Positions 10,061 to 20,000 of a stretch of 31,739 nt of DNA are shown here, one piece after another (within the stretch, counting starts at the first letter, position 1; each line of letters opens with the position of its first letter). The notes under the pieces were generated by a model that saw only the letters and a list, made by a program, of their open reading frames with translations, made no database searches and was not told the DNA's origin. The translations under genes and the position numbers were made by a program. This DNA comes from Seminavis robusta (lineage: Eukaryota > Bacillariophyta > Bacillariophyceae > Naviculales > Naviculaceae), in assembly GCA_903772945.1 (NCBI GenBank), contig CAICTM010001324.1, positions 1 through 31,739 on the forward strand, in the 5' to 3' direction.

Positions 10061-11650
10061 CTAAAACCCGGTATCACACCCTTCGTCATCGCACATGTCC
10101 AAGGAGTTCTTGAGATCGTGGACCAGATCCTTGGCCCGTTCCAGTCCAATACTGAGACGGATCAATCCATCGTGCAGTCCCCCCGCCACTCTTTGTTCTC
10201 GCGGGATCATGGTGTGGGTCATACTGGCGGGATGTTCGCAGAGCGATTCGACGCCTCCCAAGGACACGGCCAAGTTGACGACTCGCAAGTTTTCACAAAC
10301 ATTACGTGCTCGTCGCAAGGCTTCTTCACCTTCTCCCGCCACAATAAAGGAAATCATACCACCATATGTCTGTGGTGGTGCCTCGTCATCGTCATCCTCC
10401 ATGTCATCATCGCGGCCACTACGGAAAATCCCATCGGCCAATTCTCGATCGGGATGACTGTCCAATCCGGGATAAAAGACACTCTGTACGAGCGGATGTT
10501 CTTCTAGCATGCGTGCCACCTTGATGGCATTTTCTCCGTGTCGTTGCATTCGCACATCCAATGTCCGGAGTCCTCTCGCCAACAAGAAAGAATCCATGGG
10601 ATTCAAGGGCGCCGAAATGAGTTTTTGCACTTTTGCGACTCCATGAAGGAATGGTTCACTCCGGGACGTGACGGCCCCCGCCAAGACATCGGAATGTCCA
10701 CTCAAGAATTTGGTCGCGGAATGAATACTGACATCGATACCCTCAATATCGAGTACCTTTTGATGATACGGACTGGCAAATGTTCCATCGACCATGACGT
10801 AAGGACGTTTTCGTTCCGTGGGATGCATCCCCACGACATTATCGGCTTTGCCATAGAATTCATCCACCACTCCGGCCACACCGGCCAAATCGGTCAATCG
10901 CATGGTAGGATTGGCGGGTGTTTCCGTGTACACGACACGGGTATTCTCTCGAAAGGCGGCCTTGTAATTGGCCGGTCCATCTTTGCCAGCCGCATCGACA
11001 AATGTCACTTCGACGCCCCAATGTTGGGCAAAATCCGACACGAATTCGTGCGTGCCGCCATAGACCGTGTACGGGAAAATGGCGTGATCTCCGGCTCGTA
11101 GCACGGCCATGAGCGACGCGGTAATGGAGGACATTCCGGAATTAAAGAGCAGAGAAGAACCTAATCCACGGGGATCATTATCATTGTCGACACCCTCCAG
11201 TGCGGCAATTTGCAAGGCGGCGGCTTCATTGGTGGGACTCCCCCAGCGACTGTAGACGAATCCATCGTCGTCCGTGTAGGGTGCTTCTCGTTTTTCGTGG
11301 AGACGAGCACCGTGTCCGGCATCATCCAACAAAAAGGTACTGCCAAAATAAACGGGAGGCGCCAATGCCCGTTCGGCGCCAGGTTTGGAACTGTAGAGAC
11401 TGGCGCATTTGGTGGCAAACGAAACGGGTTTGGCGTGGGGCGTGGGATCGCGACGAAGACTCTTCAAATCCATTTCTTCCGCTGCTTCTCCATTGGAAGC
11501 AGTTTCTTCTGCCAGAGGACGCTCCAAGTCGGCAGCGACAAAGAGTGGAGTAGTTGCTCGAGTGCTGGGCGCAATACTAGAGGCGGGAGCAAACGCAGAG
11601 GCGTCTTGGACCGTCAAGGCCAGGAACGCAATGGCGGAACTAAATTTCAT
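10061..11650 (-). CDS. Plastid-targeted Cys/Met-metabolism PLP enzyme (cystathionine gamma-synthase / gamma-lyase type)
   Basis: A 529-residue protein with a signal peptide (MKFSSAIAFLALTVQDASA) cut before FAP: residues 17-22 are ASAFAP, the diatom plastid-import motif. An acidic, low-conservation linker follows to about residue 75, then the PLP fold. YSRWGSPTNEA (133-143) is the substrate/phosphate-binding YSR loop, ETPANPTM (243-250) is the family motif, Asp288 in VMVDGTFASP faces the PLP nitrogen, and SATKFLSGHSD (311-321) has the Schiff-base lysine at 314. SLGGVESL and the final GLIRLSIGLE block match the C-terminal domain. An Asp-rich insert (DDDMEDDDDE) near 415 is unusual. Family members make or break C-S bonds at the gamma carbon (cystathionine synthesis, cystathionine or methionine lysis). 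Sequence alone does not decide which; plastid location favours methionine synthesis. Confidence 0.9.
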   Translation of the reverse strand: MKFSSAIAFLALTVQDASAFAPASSIAPSTRATTPLFVAADLERPLAEETASNGEAAEEMDLKSLRRDPTPHAKPVSFATKCASLYSSKPGAERALAPPVYFGSTFLLDDAGHGARLHEKREAPYTDDDGFVYSRWGSPTNEAAALQIAALEGVDNDNDPRGLGSSLLFNSGMSSITASLMAVLRAGDHAIFPYTVYGGTHEFVSDFAQHWGVEVTFVDAAGKDGPANYKAAFRENTRVVYTETPANPTMRLTDLAGVAGVVDEFYGKADNVVGMHPTERKRPYVMVDGTFASPYHQKVLDIEGIDVSIHSATKFLSGHSDVLAGAVTSRSEPFLHGVAKVQKLISAPLNPMDSFLLARGLRTLDVRMQRHGENAIKVARMLEEHPLVQSVFYPGLDSHPDRELADGIFRSGRDDDMEDDDDEAPPQTYGGMISFIVAGEGEEALRRARNVCENLRVVNLAVSLGGVESLCEHPASMTHTMIPREQRVAGGLHDGLIRLSIGLERAKDLVHDLKNSLDMCDDEGCDTGF

Positions 11651-11932
11651 CTTGTAGGAATCTGTTCTATATATTCTGAGGAATAAAAATAATGGCTGGC
11701 ACAGGTTCTTTAGTTAGGGCCAATGCATCAATGCATGCATGCATTGCCCTCTATCTTGCCGTTGTTGTTTTCGGTGGCTTGCATTGGTTGAAGTTTTGAA
11801 TGTGACGGATGACACCCCATCAGATCGAATGACGTGTCCCCACATTTCATTGGTGCCGGATCTTTTGCATCATCCACGTATTTTCAAATCTACTTATTTA
11901 TTTATTGTTTGCTCATCCATCAATTGCATAGG

Positions 11933-12011
11933 ATAAGGGGGTTTAGAGTAGGGAAATTATCTACGGAAGCCAGCCGGGGCCAGAATTAAGCAAAGAACAG
12001 TCGAAATTCAG
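11933..12011 (+). repeat. Second full copy of the dispersed intergenic repeat
   Basis: Shares the ATAAGGGGGTTTAGAG start, the CGGAAGCCAGCCGGGGCCAG core and the CAAAGAACAGTCGAAATTCA end with 9417-9500, in the same orientation. It lacks the 5-bp central insertion. Confidence 0.8.
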
Positions 12012-12181
12012 GACTAGGTTCTGTGGGATCAGGGGCAAGAAATGGAGGACCATTACGGGGGGCAAAGGGTTTGGCTTTGCGGGACCCACGGAGACATAAA
12101 TGGGTAGCTTTCACAAGGGCAATTGAGATACGGGTCTGCATGAAGAACATCATTTGAGAGTAGGAAAATTGCATTAGTAAT

Positions 12182-12212
12182 GGGGGGGGGTTTAGAGTAG
12201 GGAAATTATCTA
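12182..12212 (+). repeat. Partial third copy of the dispersed repeat
   Basis: A G-run followed by TTTAGAGTAGGGAAATTATC, matching only the first third of the copy 170 bases upstream. It ends about 95 bases before the RidA-like start codon. Confidence 0.7.
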
Positions 12213-12305
12213 TTGCATTGGCTACTATCGATATCTGAAATCTGAAATCTGAAGACGACCACAACCAACCCAACAGCCTCCAACACTATCATCAGGATCA
12301 GGACC

Positions 12306-12929
12306 ATGATGCGTTATTTATTGTTACTATCCTTGGCTACTCTAATAACATGCGGAGTCTCTGCTTTCCAGCCAGCCCTATCATTATCACATCATCATCA
12401 TCATCATAATGAGATCTCCAGCAGCCTATTGCAAGCATCGTCCAACTCAGTCCACGACACGCTCAAGGAGTTGGACATCACACTCCCACCGGCTCCTCCT
12501 GCGGCGGCCAATTACTTGCCCTGCCAACGATCGGGAAATTTATTGTTTTTGAGTGGTCACATGCCACTACTGGAAGATGGCACCACATTAATCACGGGAG
12601 TCTGTCAATCGGATGACGATATTAATGCCGGTTACAAGGCGGCGCGACAAGTTGGATTGAATCTAATTGCCACTTTGAACAAAGAGCTGGACGGAGATTT
12701 GGATCGTGTCGCACAAATTGTCAAACTATTTGGCATTGTCCAATCCACACCCGACTTTAAATCGCAACACAAAGTGTTGAATGGATGTTCCGATTTGATG
12801 GGACAGGTTTTTGGACCAGAACGAGGGGTGCATTCCCGATCCGCCATTGGAACCAATGCATTGCCGTTGAATCTCATGGTGGAAATTGAAGCCATTGTGG
12901 AAATTACAGCAGAAGAAAAAGAAGAATAA
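12306..12929 (+). CDS. RidA/YjgF-superfamily protein (UK114-like group 1) with secretory/plastid leader
   Basis: A 207-residue protein. Residues 1-20 form a hydrophobic signal peptide ending GVSA, followed by FQPA, so AFQP resembles the ASAFAP plastid motif. A six-histidine run (29-34) lies in the linker. The mature part (about 48-203) fits the YjgF/UK114-like group 1 pattern: LKELDITLPPAPPAAANY, GNLLFLSGHMPL, GDLDRVAQIVKLFG, KVLNGCSDLM, and HSRSAIG...LPLNLMVEIEAI. Arg178 sits where the RidA active-site arginine is found. RidA proteins hydrolyse reactive enamine/imine intermediates released by PLP enzymes. Activity has not been established for this subgroup, so the biochemical call is tentative. 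It lies head-to-head with a PLP enzyme of the type that makes such intermediates. The doubled ATG (12306, 12309) leaves the exact start open by one codon. Confidence 0.9.
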   Translation: MMRYLLLLSLATLITCGVSAFQPALSLSHHHHHHNEISSSLLQASSNSVHDTLKELDITLPPAPPAAANYLPCQRSGNLLFLSGHMPLLEDGTTLITGVCQSDDDINAGYKAARQVGLNLIATLNKELDGDLDRVAQIVKLFGIVQSTPDFKSQHKVLNGCSDLMGQVFGPERGVHSRSAIGTNALPLNLMVEIEAIVEITAEEKEE

Positions 12930-12942
12930 ACAATATATCCTA

Positions 12943-12968
12943 CTAGCTAGTTAGCTAGTTAGCTAGTA
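12943..12968. repeat. CTAG-rich short tandem repeat
   Basis: About three units of TAGCTAGT directly after the RidA-like stop codon. A similar CTAGCTAG run occurs near 21855. Simple sequence, no function assigned. Confidence 0.7.
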
Positions 12969-13072
12969 GTGAGATTCTACAGAACTAGATAATGCTGCAG
13001 TGCGTACCGTATGGGGAAGGTTTGGTGTGTGTATGATATGCAAGTAGTTATGATCTGATGAGGAAGGTTTCA

Positions 13073-14044
13073 TCACTCCTCGATATATTGCAGCCATCCG
13101 TCAATCCAGAACCACGTCCCGCGCTCCTTGATACTGTCCATAAAGGCAGCTCCCGGTAGATAGCCTGTATCCAAGCGGGTGCAGCTCCTCCGTCGAACCC
13201 AAGCTGGCGACATGGACCCCTTGTATTTGAGAACGGTGTAAGGAAACAGTGGTGATTGAACAATGGTCTCCTTATCGAGCTCTTGTACCATCTTGGGCGG
13301 TAGATTCACCACAACATGGGTGATGAAATAGTGCCACACTTGCTCACCACAAACATCATCCAGCAGGTACGGTTGGAATTGCGCAAGGTTCTTGCCCACC
13401 ATCGTCACTTGATGAAACTTGAGCTTGACCACGTCAATAACAGCCAGTGCTGCTCGAGGCAACACTTGCAGTTTCTCCTTGTAGTTTCCAACCCAAACAG
13501 TAGCATAATCCGGTGGATCCTGCTGCATCATACATTGCAGTTTGATCTGTTTGTGTAGAATATAGTCACATTGTTTCAGATGTTCCTTCAGTCCGAGCAA
13601 CTCAAACCAAGATGCCAACATGTCCACATTTTTGGAAGCTGCAATGCAGGATGACAAGGGCTTTTCTAGTAGGGACGAGAATCGTAATGATGATGAGCCA
13701 AAGTCCAGAAATTTGTATACTTCGAGCCATTCCTTGGGATCTCGGTCTGGGAAATCAAGAATGACAACAACGTTGTTCTTGGAGTTCTTGTCCAGATGGT
13801 CATTCGATTGTGCATCATCGTGATCACCAACGACATCATCAGGGGTTTGATGCTTTTCCTGTTGCGTAATGTATTCGTCCAGCCGCGCACACAAAATGGA
13901 TCGGTAGTGGAAGAACTCGATGCCTCCGACTCGGACCACCACATCTGGATCATGAGACTCCAATCGGCGAGGTGTTCGTACTACGATAGAGCTCCAATCA
14001 AGCAGGCCAACTGCATCATTTTCATCGTTGTCATGCATTGGCAC
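13073..14044 (-). CDS. BTB/POZ-domain protein, 323 aa
   Basis: Residues about 30-165 match a BTB/POZ fold: DPDVVVRVGGIEFFHYRSIL (32-51; the D-V-x-V-G-G-x-x-F-x-x-H-R/K-x-x-L pattern), an Asp/Asn-rich insert (about 65-90), DFPDRDPKEWLEVYKFL (97-113) and WFELLGLKEHLKQCD (146-160). BTB domains mediate dimerisation and often recruit Cullin-3 ligases. No BACK, Kelch or ankyrin repeats are obvious in the C-terminal 160 residues, which are shared with the neighbouring paralog (DDVCGEQVWHYFITHVVVNLP against DDECGEAIWSYF). The partner is unknown. It is divergent from that paralog with 465 bases between starts. Confidence 0.85.
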   Translation of the reverse strand: MPMHDNDENDAVGLLDWSSIVVRTPRRLESHDPDVVVRVGGIEFFHYRSILCARLDEYITQQEKHQTPDDVVGDHDDAQSNDHLDKNSKNNVVVILDFPDRDPKEWLEVYKFLDFGSSSLRFSSLLEKPLSSCIAASKNVDMLASWFELLGLKEHLKQCDYILHKQIKLQCMMQQDPPDYATVWVGNYKEKLQVLPRAALAVIDVVKLKFHQVTMVGKNLAQFQPYLLDDVCGEQVWHYFITHVVVNLPPKMVQELDKETIVQSPLFPYTVLKYKGSMSPAWVRRRSCTRLDTGYLPGAAFMDSIKERGTWFWIDGWLQYIEE

Positions 14045-14509
14045 AGCCGTGGCGAAGGATACTACACGCTCCGCATCAAATGATCCTCAAGAAGTGGACA
14101 GTTTGAGCAGTGTACGGTAGTTAATCAAAGATGGGGTAACATAAATCTCTAGATACATGACTGGTTACCCGATCTACCTGATTGAGTCCAGTCGGTGCCA
14201 ACAGGAAAGGTTTGATTTGTTGCATTTTAATCCCCTAACGCCCTTCATGATGGTAGCGAAAATTTGGAATATTGAATGGATTATACCAGGGAAGTGGGGT
14301 AAAACAGTCTCAGACATGGATTCAGTCGTGACTGTTTGGCGTCCAAAAACCAAGATCTTGTTCTCACAATTTAATAAAACGCGAAGCCAAAGCGAAACAG
14401 ACCATCCAGAACATCCGACGCTCTGTCCCCTTCCTCATCTTGGCTCTCTCTAATAATCCATAGTAAATCCGAGTTTACCCACAATCAACGCAACCCAAAA
14501 CAAAGCAAC
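14045..14509. promoter_or_regulatory. Divergent intergenic region between two BTB genes
   Basis: 465 bases between the two outward-facing starts must contain both promoters. No individual element is clear enough to call. Short open frames here have no recognisable content. Confidence 0.35.
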
Positions 14510-15475
14510 ATGACGACAAGTCAAACAAAAGAGGGACGGAGCCACGAGGAGCAAAGCACCCCGATGAGTTTCATCTCTGTGACGGAGGGGTGGGCGCCAG
14601 AAGAGGAAGACACGCCACGCAGGTTCAAGTCTATAGACCCCGACGTGACAGTGGTTGTTGGTGGCACAACAGAGTTTTTCCATTACAAGTCCATACTTTG
14701 CACTTGTGACTTCTTTGACAAAATGTTGTCCAGCAGCATGAAAGAATCGGAAACCAGCAAAATTGAGTTCCCAGATGGAGATCCTGAGGCATGGTTGGAG
14801 GTGTACAAGTTCTTGGATCCTTTCAACTACATTGCATTGGAACAACCTGTATCATCTCTCCTCACAGATGAGAATGTGGAGGTGCTGATCCCCTGGTTTG
14901 ACTATCTTGGCATGGAACAACATCTTCATCTGTGCGACCAAAAGCTGCATTTTCGAATCATGAAGAGCCATCAACCACCATCCCATGACATGTGGGAACG
15001 ATACAAGGACTTGCCCACATACCCCAAGACCAAACAGGCCATCATTGATGTAACAAAATTCTCCTCTCATGATATTATCAGGAATGCAACAACCACCAAG
15101 AAGGCTGATTTCGAAGAACTCAAGAAGTTCTTATTGGATGACGAGTGTGGAGAAGCTATTTGGAGCTACTTTACTTCTACAGTTGTCAATCTGCCACAGG
15201 GAATGTTGGATGATCTGGACCGAAAGACAATCATCGCATCTCCGATGTTACAGCACATTGTTGGAATGTGCCCAAAGCCAATTCCAAGAGCTGCTTCGTC
15301 GTGGTCGCGCTCTGTGGCATCCAACCCACCTGCAAAGACACAGTCCTTTCTTGATTCATCCTCTGACGAGGATTCGTCCGAACCTCCGAGGAGGAGAGCT
15401 CCCGCTCCCCCTCCACCAGCAGCAGCAAGAATGCGATCGTTCTTTGACTCCGACTCGGACTCCGACTCGAGTTAA
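14510..15475 (+). CDS. BTB/POZ-domain protein with acidic Ser/Asp tail, 321 aa
   Basis: BTB domain at about 41-152: SIDPDVTVVVGGTTEFFHYK (41-60), SILCTCDFFDKML, IEFPDGDPEAWLEVYKFLD and WFDYLGMEQHLHLCD (129-143). The middle part is homologous to the neighbouring BTB protein. The C-terminus differs: an Arg/Pro-rich stretch (PPRRRAPAPPPPAAA) lies between DSSSDEDSSEP and a terminal DSDSDSDSS, so the tail has two acidic serine clusters that could be casein-kinase sites or a nuclear-protein contact. No other domain is seen. A role as a protein-interaction or ubiquitin-ligase adaptor is an inference from the fold. Confidence 0.88.
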   Translation: MTTSQTKEGRSHEEQSTPMSFISVTEGWAPEEEDTPRRFKSIDPDVTVVVGGTTEFFHYKSILCTCDFFDKMLSSSMKESETSKIEFPDGDPEAWLEVYKFLDPFNYIALEQPVSSLLTDENVEVLIPWFDYLGMEQHLHLCDQKLHFRIMKSHQPPSHDMWERYKDLPTYPKTKQAIIDVTKFSSHDIIRNATTTKKADFEELKKFLLDDECGEAIWSYFTSTVVNLPQGMLDDLDRKTIIASPMLQHIVGMCPKPIPRAASSWSRSVASNPPAKTQSFLDSSSDEDSSEPPRRRAPAPPPPAAARMRSFFDSDSDSDSS

Positions 15476-17032
15476 TTGCTGTCTGCATCGTTTAGCTTTT
15501 TATACTAGAACAGAAACATCGATGGGTTACCACCCCGAAACAACAACACAGAATTGGGGCGCGTGTGTGGCGTTGCTTCTGTCCGTGTTGCCGTCCGTGC
15601 TCCTCTTCGTCCTTTCGTCTGGCGTCTCGGAGGTCTCCCGCAATAACTCTTGCCAAATTGAACCACATCAATCCCACAATTTAGAAACTCCCAACAACTA
15701 CGTACCCTATAGCTTAGTTCCAGCCGCATTCAGAATTATAAGTGTCATGACTGGTTTTGGATGGTCCCCTCGGATCTTGCGTCGGTTGGACTGGGTGTCA
15801 TTTGTGCCAATGGAGCAGAGGCTGGATTTTCCTCCGCGACGAGAGATAGGATTGTGTAATGGTAAATCTTCGCTCAATGGCGTCGTCACCATCGATCGTG
15901 ACTTCCGGAGCACTTGACAAGAGACGCCACAAGATGCCGGAAGACGGGCCATGGCAGAGCCTCTGTACGGAGGGAATATGATTGATAACTGCTTCTTCGT
16001 CCATGCACTCTTCCAGGCGATGGCCCTTTTGGGTCGGCCTTGTTGGCACCAGGAGCCAGAAGCCAGGAGCAAGGAGGGCTTGGGCTCCTCTGAAACGTAA
16101 GATTTGGACGAATCCGATTTGATTTCGAATGGATTATCGTTCTTGATCCTCTTTGACAACCGGGCTCATCTGACAAGAGAATTCACAAGGGTGCCTCCTG
16201 GAGTGAGCTCCTGCTACGGGTACTCTAAAATCCACAAGAGAAACGTGTGTGCTCGTGCTTTGAAAAAGGATCCGTCGTGATTCTCGTCGAAGCCGAGCCA
16301 CCACAACAAATCCACATGAACTCGGCGCATACCGCACCATCTCGAATCGAACTAGATCTAGATCCATTGGACTTCTTCGAGAAAGTAATACGCACAGAAA
16401 TAGAGCGAGATAGCAAGCGCCTCTCTAGCTATAGTCGCGTTTGGAGGACTACCTGGAGGCATGCCAAAACTCCAGGGCCATAACCTAAACATCCCCGGGT
16501 GCCAAAGGCTGCAAGGCAAAACACAAAACTGTGGCCTCCGCCAAGCAGCTCGTAGAAGTCAACGCGGCAGGAGATGGCTAGTATTTTTAGCTGTCAGTTG
16601 TAAGGATCACCATGGTGTCATCCTCGAAATGCATGGCTTGAGATGCTTTAGTCAATCCTTTGGCATCGATGGGAGAAGCTACGAAGCGTCCTTAGAAGCT
16701 CTGTGGTAGTCATGCTTCGGCGGGTGAGGAGGGGCTATTTCGATCAAGACGAGAGATGCATGCAGTGAAGCACAAACAGACCAACAATTTCTTCCTCCGC
16801 GGATCAGAGCCTCTCTGCAGAATTGGATGGACAAGGACCTATCACTTTGGCTGGGCCCTCTAGGCGAGTAGATCAAACTATTCGAGCAACAAGGATGGTA
16901 CCGTTTACCTCAAACAACATTCAACTAAATAGCTGGGCTTAGCTTTCATCTTTGAATTATCATGGCCAAAACATCATGAATAGCATTGACTTTGTTGCGA
17001 AACCAAGCACCACAGGGTTGCCCACTGACATT
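15476..17032. other. 1.55 kb without a recognised gene
   Basis: Several frames of 60-150 codons exist on both strands, but none has a recognisable domain. The most protein-like stretches are LDPLDFFEKVIRTEIERD (about 16350-16410, plus) and, in another frame, RIRASLQNWMDKDLSLWLGP (about 16800-16860, plus). They could be remnants of one broken gene or mobile element. The last 150 bases are the 3' flank of copy B. Confidence 0.4.
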
Positions 17033-20000
17033 TCAGCCCTTTACCGAGGAAGTAGCGTTACTCCCCAGCTCAACATCCACAGAATCTTTGTTGCTACCAC
17101 TTCTGAGAAAGACTTTCCACGGACCACTCTCTGGGCCAGACACTTCTGCTCCAGCTGAGGCATAGCATCCTGGATGCAACAATCCAGACACATAGGTGTC
17201 ATCAATAGCAAGCCCATTGCTATCAATGTAGTGTCCACTAACATGGGAACTGTCCACAATCACGCTGCCTTCGAAATGCAGTTTGCTGTACTCATAGAGA
17301 GAATTACCAAAGTACCAGAGGTCACCAGATACCTTAGCTCCCATCATGCGAGCATAGTAGGCAAACATGGGTGTTCCACAAAGAACCAAAACAAGCCAGT
17401 TCCCCCCATTGAAAAACCAAACATGGTTGATATAGATGCCAAACAAGCTTTGCTGAGCATAATTTGGAAGGATCAACAGCAAGCTTTCAACAAGTCGACA
17501 CAAAAGAACCCACAGGAACAATTGAAGGACAACAGCTGCAGCCAGCCCACACGAAGTAATGGCACTGGAAGAACTTTGTGTGGCAGCAAGGCTAATCTCA
17601 TAGGCAGGGATGAAAGAGGCAAAGACCACCCCATTGCGTAGAAGCTGCACTGCTTCAGAAAGGAACAAAGCCATAATCAATCTACTAGGCTTCCATGTCT
17701 TGCCGGAGGATTGGTTCAAGTTGTAGACATTGTCAGACACATCAGATCTTGGTGGGATCATTGATTTCAATATCTTGACACCAGCATGGAGATTGGCATT
17801 GTAACCAACACTGCTGTTGATGATCTCAATCTTGGAGTCCCCACGTTTGCTGAAGTCAAAGAATATGGTTGCAACAAATGACTTGCGGACCTTCACAAAA
17901 TCAACCTTGGAAGGGAAGAAGATGAAGTATGGTTGGTTCAGGTCTGATTCAATATCAACATCAAGACCATGAAGGTAAAGGATGATTGTCCAGAATCTTG
18001 ACTGGCCAAAGAAAGGAGTAAGAGCCCAAGCAGAAACATAGAAGTGGAAGTCGCAAGCCCAATTTGTTGCCCGCTGGTAGTATGAACCTTCATATTCATC
18101 TGATGGATCTCGCTTACCAATCAGAAGCCATTTGAGGGCAATACTTGTGAGGAGGGAAAGGAAGGATGTCAATGGAAACAAGAGAAACCAATGAAGAATG
18201 CCACCATATCTCCATGAGGGCAGGACACTGCTGAGTGCAAAATGGACCAGGGAGGATAGTGCAAAAAAGTGGTACGCCTCAGAGATTGCCCAGACCATCT
18301 TGAAGACATCTAACAATGACTCTGCAAAGAAGTGTGATTCTTGATGCTGCTCAAATGGGCCAGCGTTATAAGCTGGGTTTCCTCTTGCAAGGACACCATT
18401 TGGTACCAAGGCTCCCTCTTCAACAGCAGAGAGTTTCTCCACCTTGCTGCCATCTCCAATCATTGCCCCAGGGCTAATCATGCCAGAGACCTTGCAGTTC
18501 TTTCCAACAGCAATGGGATATAATGTCATCTTTGGGCTTGCCTCTTCTTTTGACTGTGAGAACTTTCTGCACTTCAAAGGATGCGCAATCGTAGCATTGC
18601 TGCCCACCTTTACAAGGTCAAATTCCCGGATATAGGATTCAATTTTGGCGGACCAAGCCAAGTCAGCACCAAGCAGCCAGTAGACGATCCAAATATACTT
18701 GGTATCTAGAAGGAACTTTCCAACAATAGACTCCCAGACTTCCACAAGTCTGTCCACAAACCACCAACGGATGTAATCCGATGACAGGAGCCCAAATTGC
18801 CTTGGTAGGTACTTCCCAACAACACTAACCTTGAATAGCACCACAACCAATGAGAATGATAGGAGAAAGAGGGGAAAGGTCATAGGCATCAGCGCCCAAA
18901 ATATGTGGCACTCTTCATCTTCAGCAGAGGCACATTGGTCCAGTACCCAGGATACTAGGAAGTAGGAAGGAACACCTGAGATCAAGACTAAGAAGAGGAT
19001 CAGAGCTGATCCAAAGGATTGGATAACTCCAAGTTGTACCTTGCTCAGCGTAGATACAGATGAGTTGCTTGGAAAGTCAGGGTCATCATAGAGATTTTGC
19101 TTAGGAAAGCACTTTCCCTCAGATGAGGCCAGGAACTCTTGGAGCTCCATGGGTGTTGTATAGAGTTGTTCAAAGTTCACTGGAAGCACTACATGGAACT
19201 CCTCCTCCACACTGTTCCTCAGCTCAGCACTCTTGAGTGATGTCATTCCATTCTCAGCCCATGACTTAGATGTATCAACCTCTGAACCAAAGATGGAGAT
19301 GACCAAGCTTTGGAAGTCCTTGGGTGAATTTGTAGAGTGAGGCTCAAATGGATTCAACCGTTCCGAGGATTCAAAATCTGTTGCCTCTGTGACAACACTG
19401 CAAGGCTGTGCCATCAGGTTCCCTTTAGAGCTTTTTTCGACGACCCCTTCCTTTTCCACGGGAATGGCACCATCATGTCGCTGAAACCTTAGGATCACAG
19501 AAGATGTCTTCCAATCATTCGCAACAGTCGTTTGCCGAACCTCACTCCTCTTCAGTTTGCCTGATGTTGTCTTTGGAGTCACAGCCGGTTTCAGAACAAC
19601 AACCTCCGAGACAAACAGCCCATGTGTTTGGGAGACATGGTTAGCGATCTGAACAGCCAAGTCTTTGTTTGCTGACTTGTCAAAATCCTTTCTTGGCTCG
19701 GCAGTAATGCCAATACTGTCTTCTCTGTACTGAAAGGCAGTTGTTCTTCCTGGACGAACAATATGCCCAAATGTTGCATCAACAGAAAGCTCCACATCTG
19801 TTGGGTAGTAGTTCTTGCCATTGACGATGATGACATCTTTGACTCTGCCAGTGACATAGAGCTGCCCATCAACCACCTTGCCCAAATCACCAGTGTCAAG
19901 CCAGGTTCCATTATAATTGGGGAGGACATTTGAAAATGTGGATCTGGTCAGCTCTGACTGGCCAAAGTATCCAGCAGCAACACGGGGAGACTGGACCCAG

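Larger units (their letters stand above)
11651..12305. promoter_or_regulatory. Divergent intergenic region between the PLP enzyme and the RidA-like gene
   Basis: 655 bases separate two outward-facing genes, so both promoters must lie here. It contains one full and one partial copy of the dispersed repeat (11933-12011, 12182-12212) and a G-run at 12182-12190. I saw no clear TATA box that I would call. Shared regulation is an inference from the arrangement. Confidence 0.4.

Noticed and set aside
10538..11101. A 187-codon plus-strand frame
   Set aside because: It is antisense to the PLP-enzyme gene, whose motifs are clear on the other strand.
12390..12407. Six-histidine run in the RidA-like protein as a possible vector tag
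   Set aside because: It is encoded by CAT/CAC triplet repeats in a linker after a natural signal peptide, and the surrounding gene is native in composition.
15069..15917. A 282-codon plus-strand frame
   Set aside because: It overlaps the BTB gene at 14510-15475 in another frame, has no recognisable domain and breaks into low-complexity text; it is a shadow.
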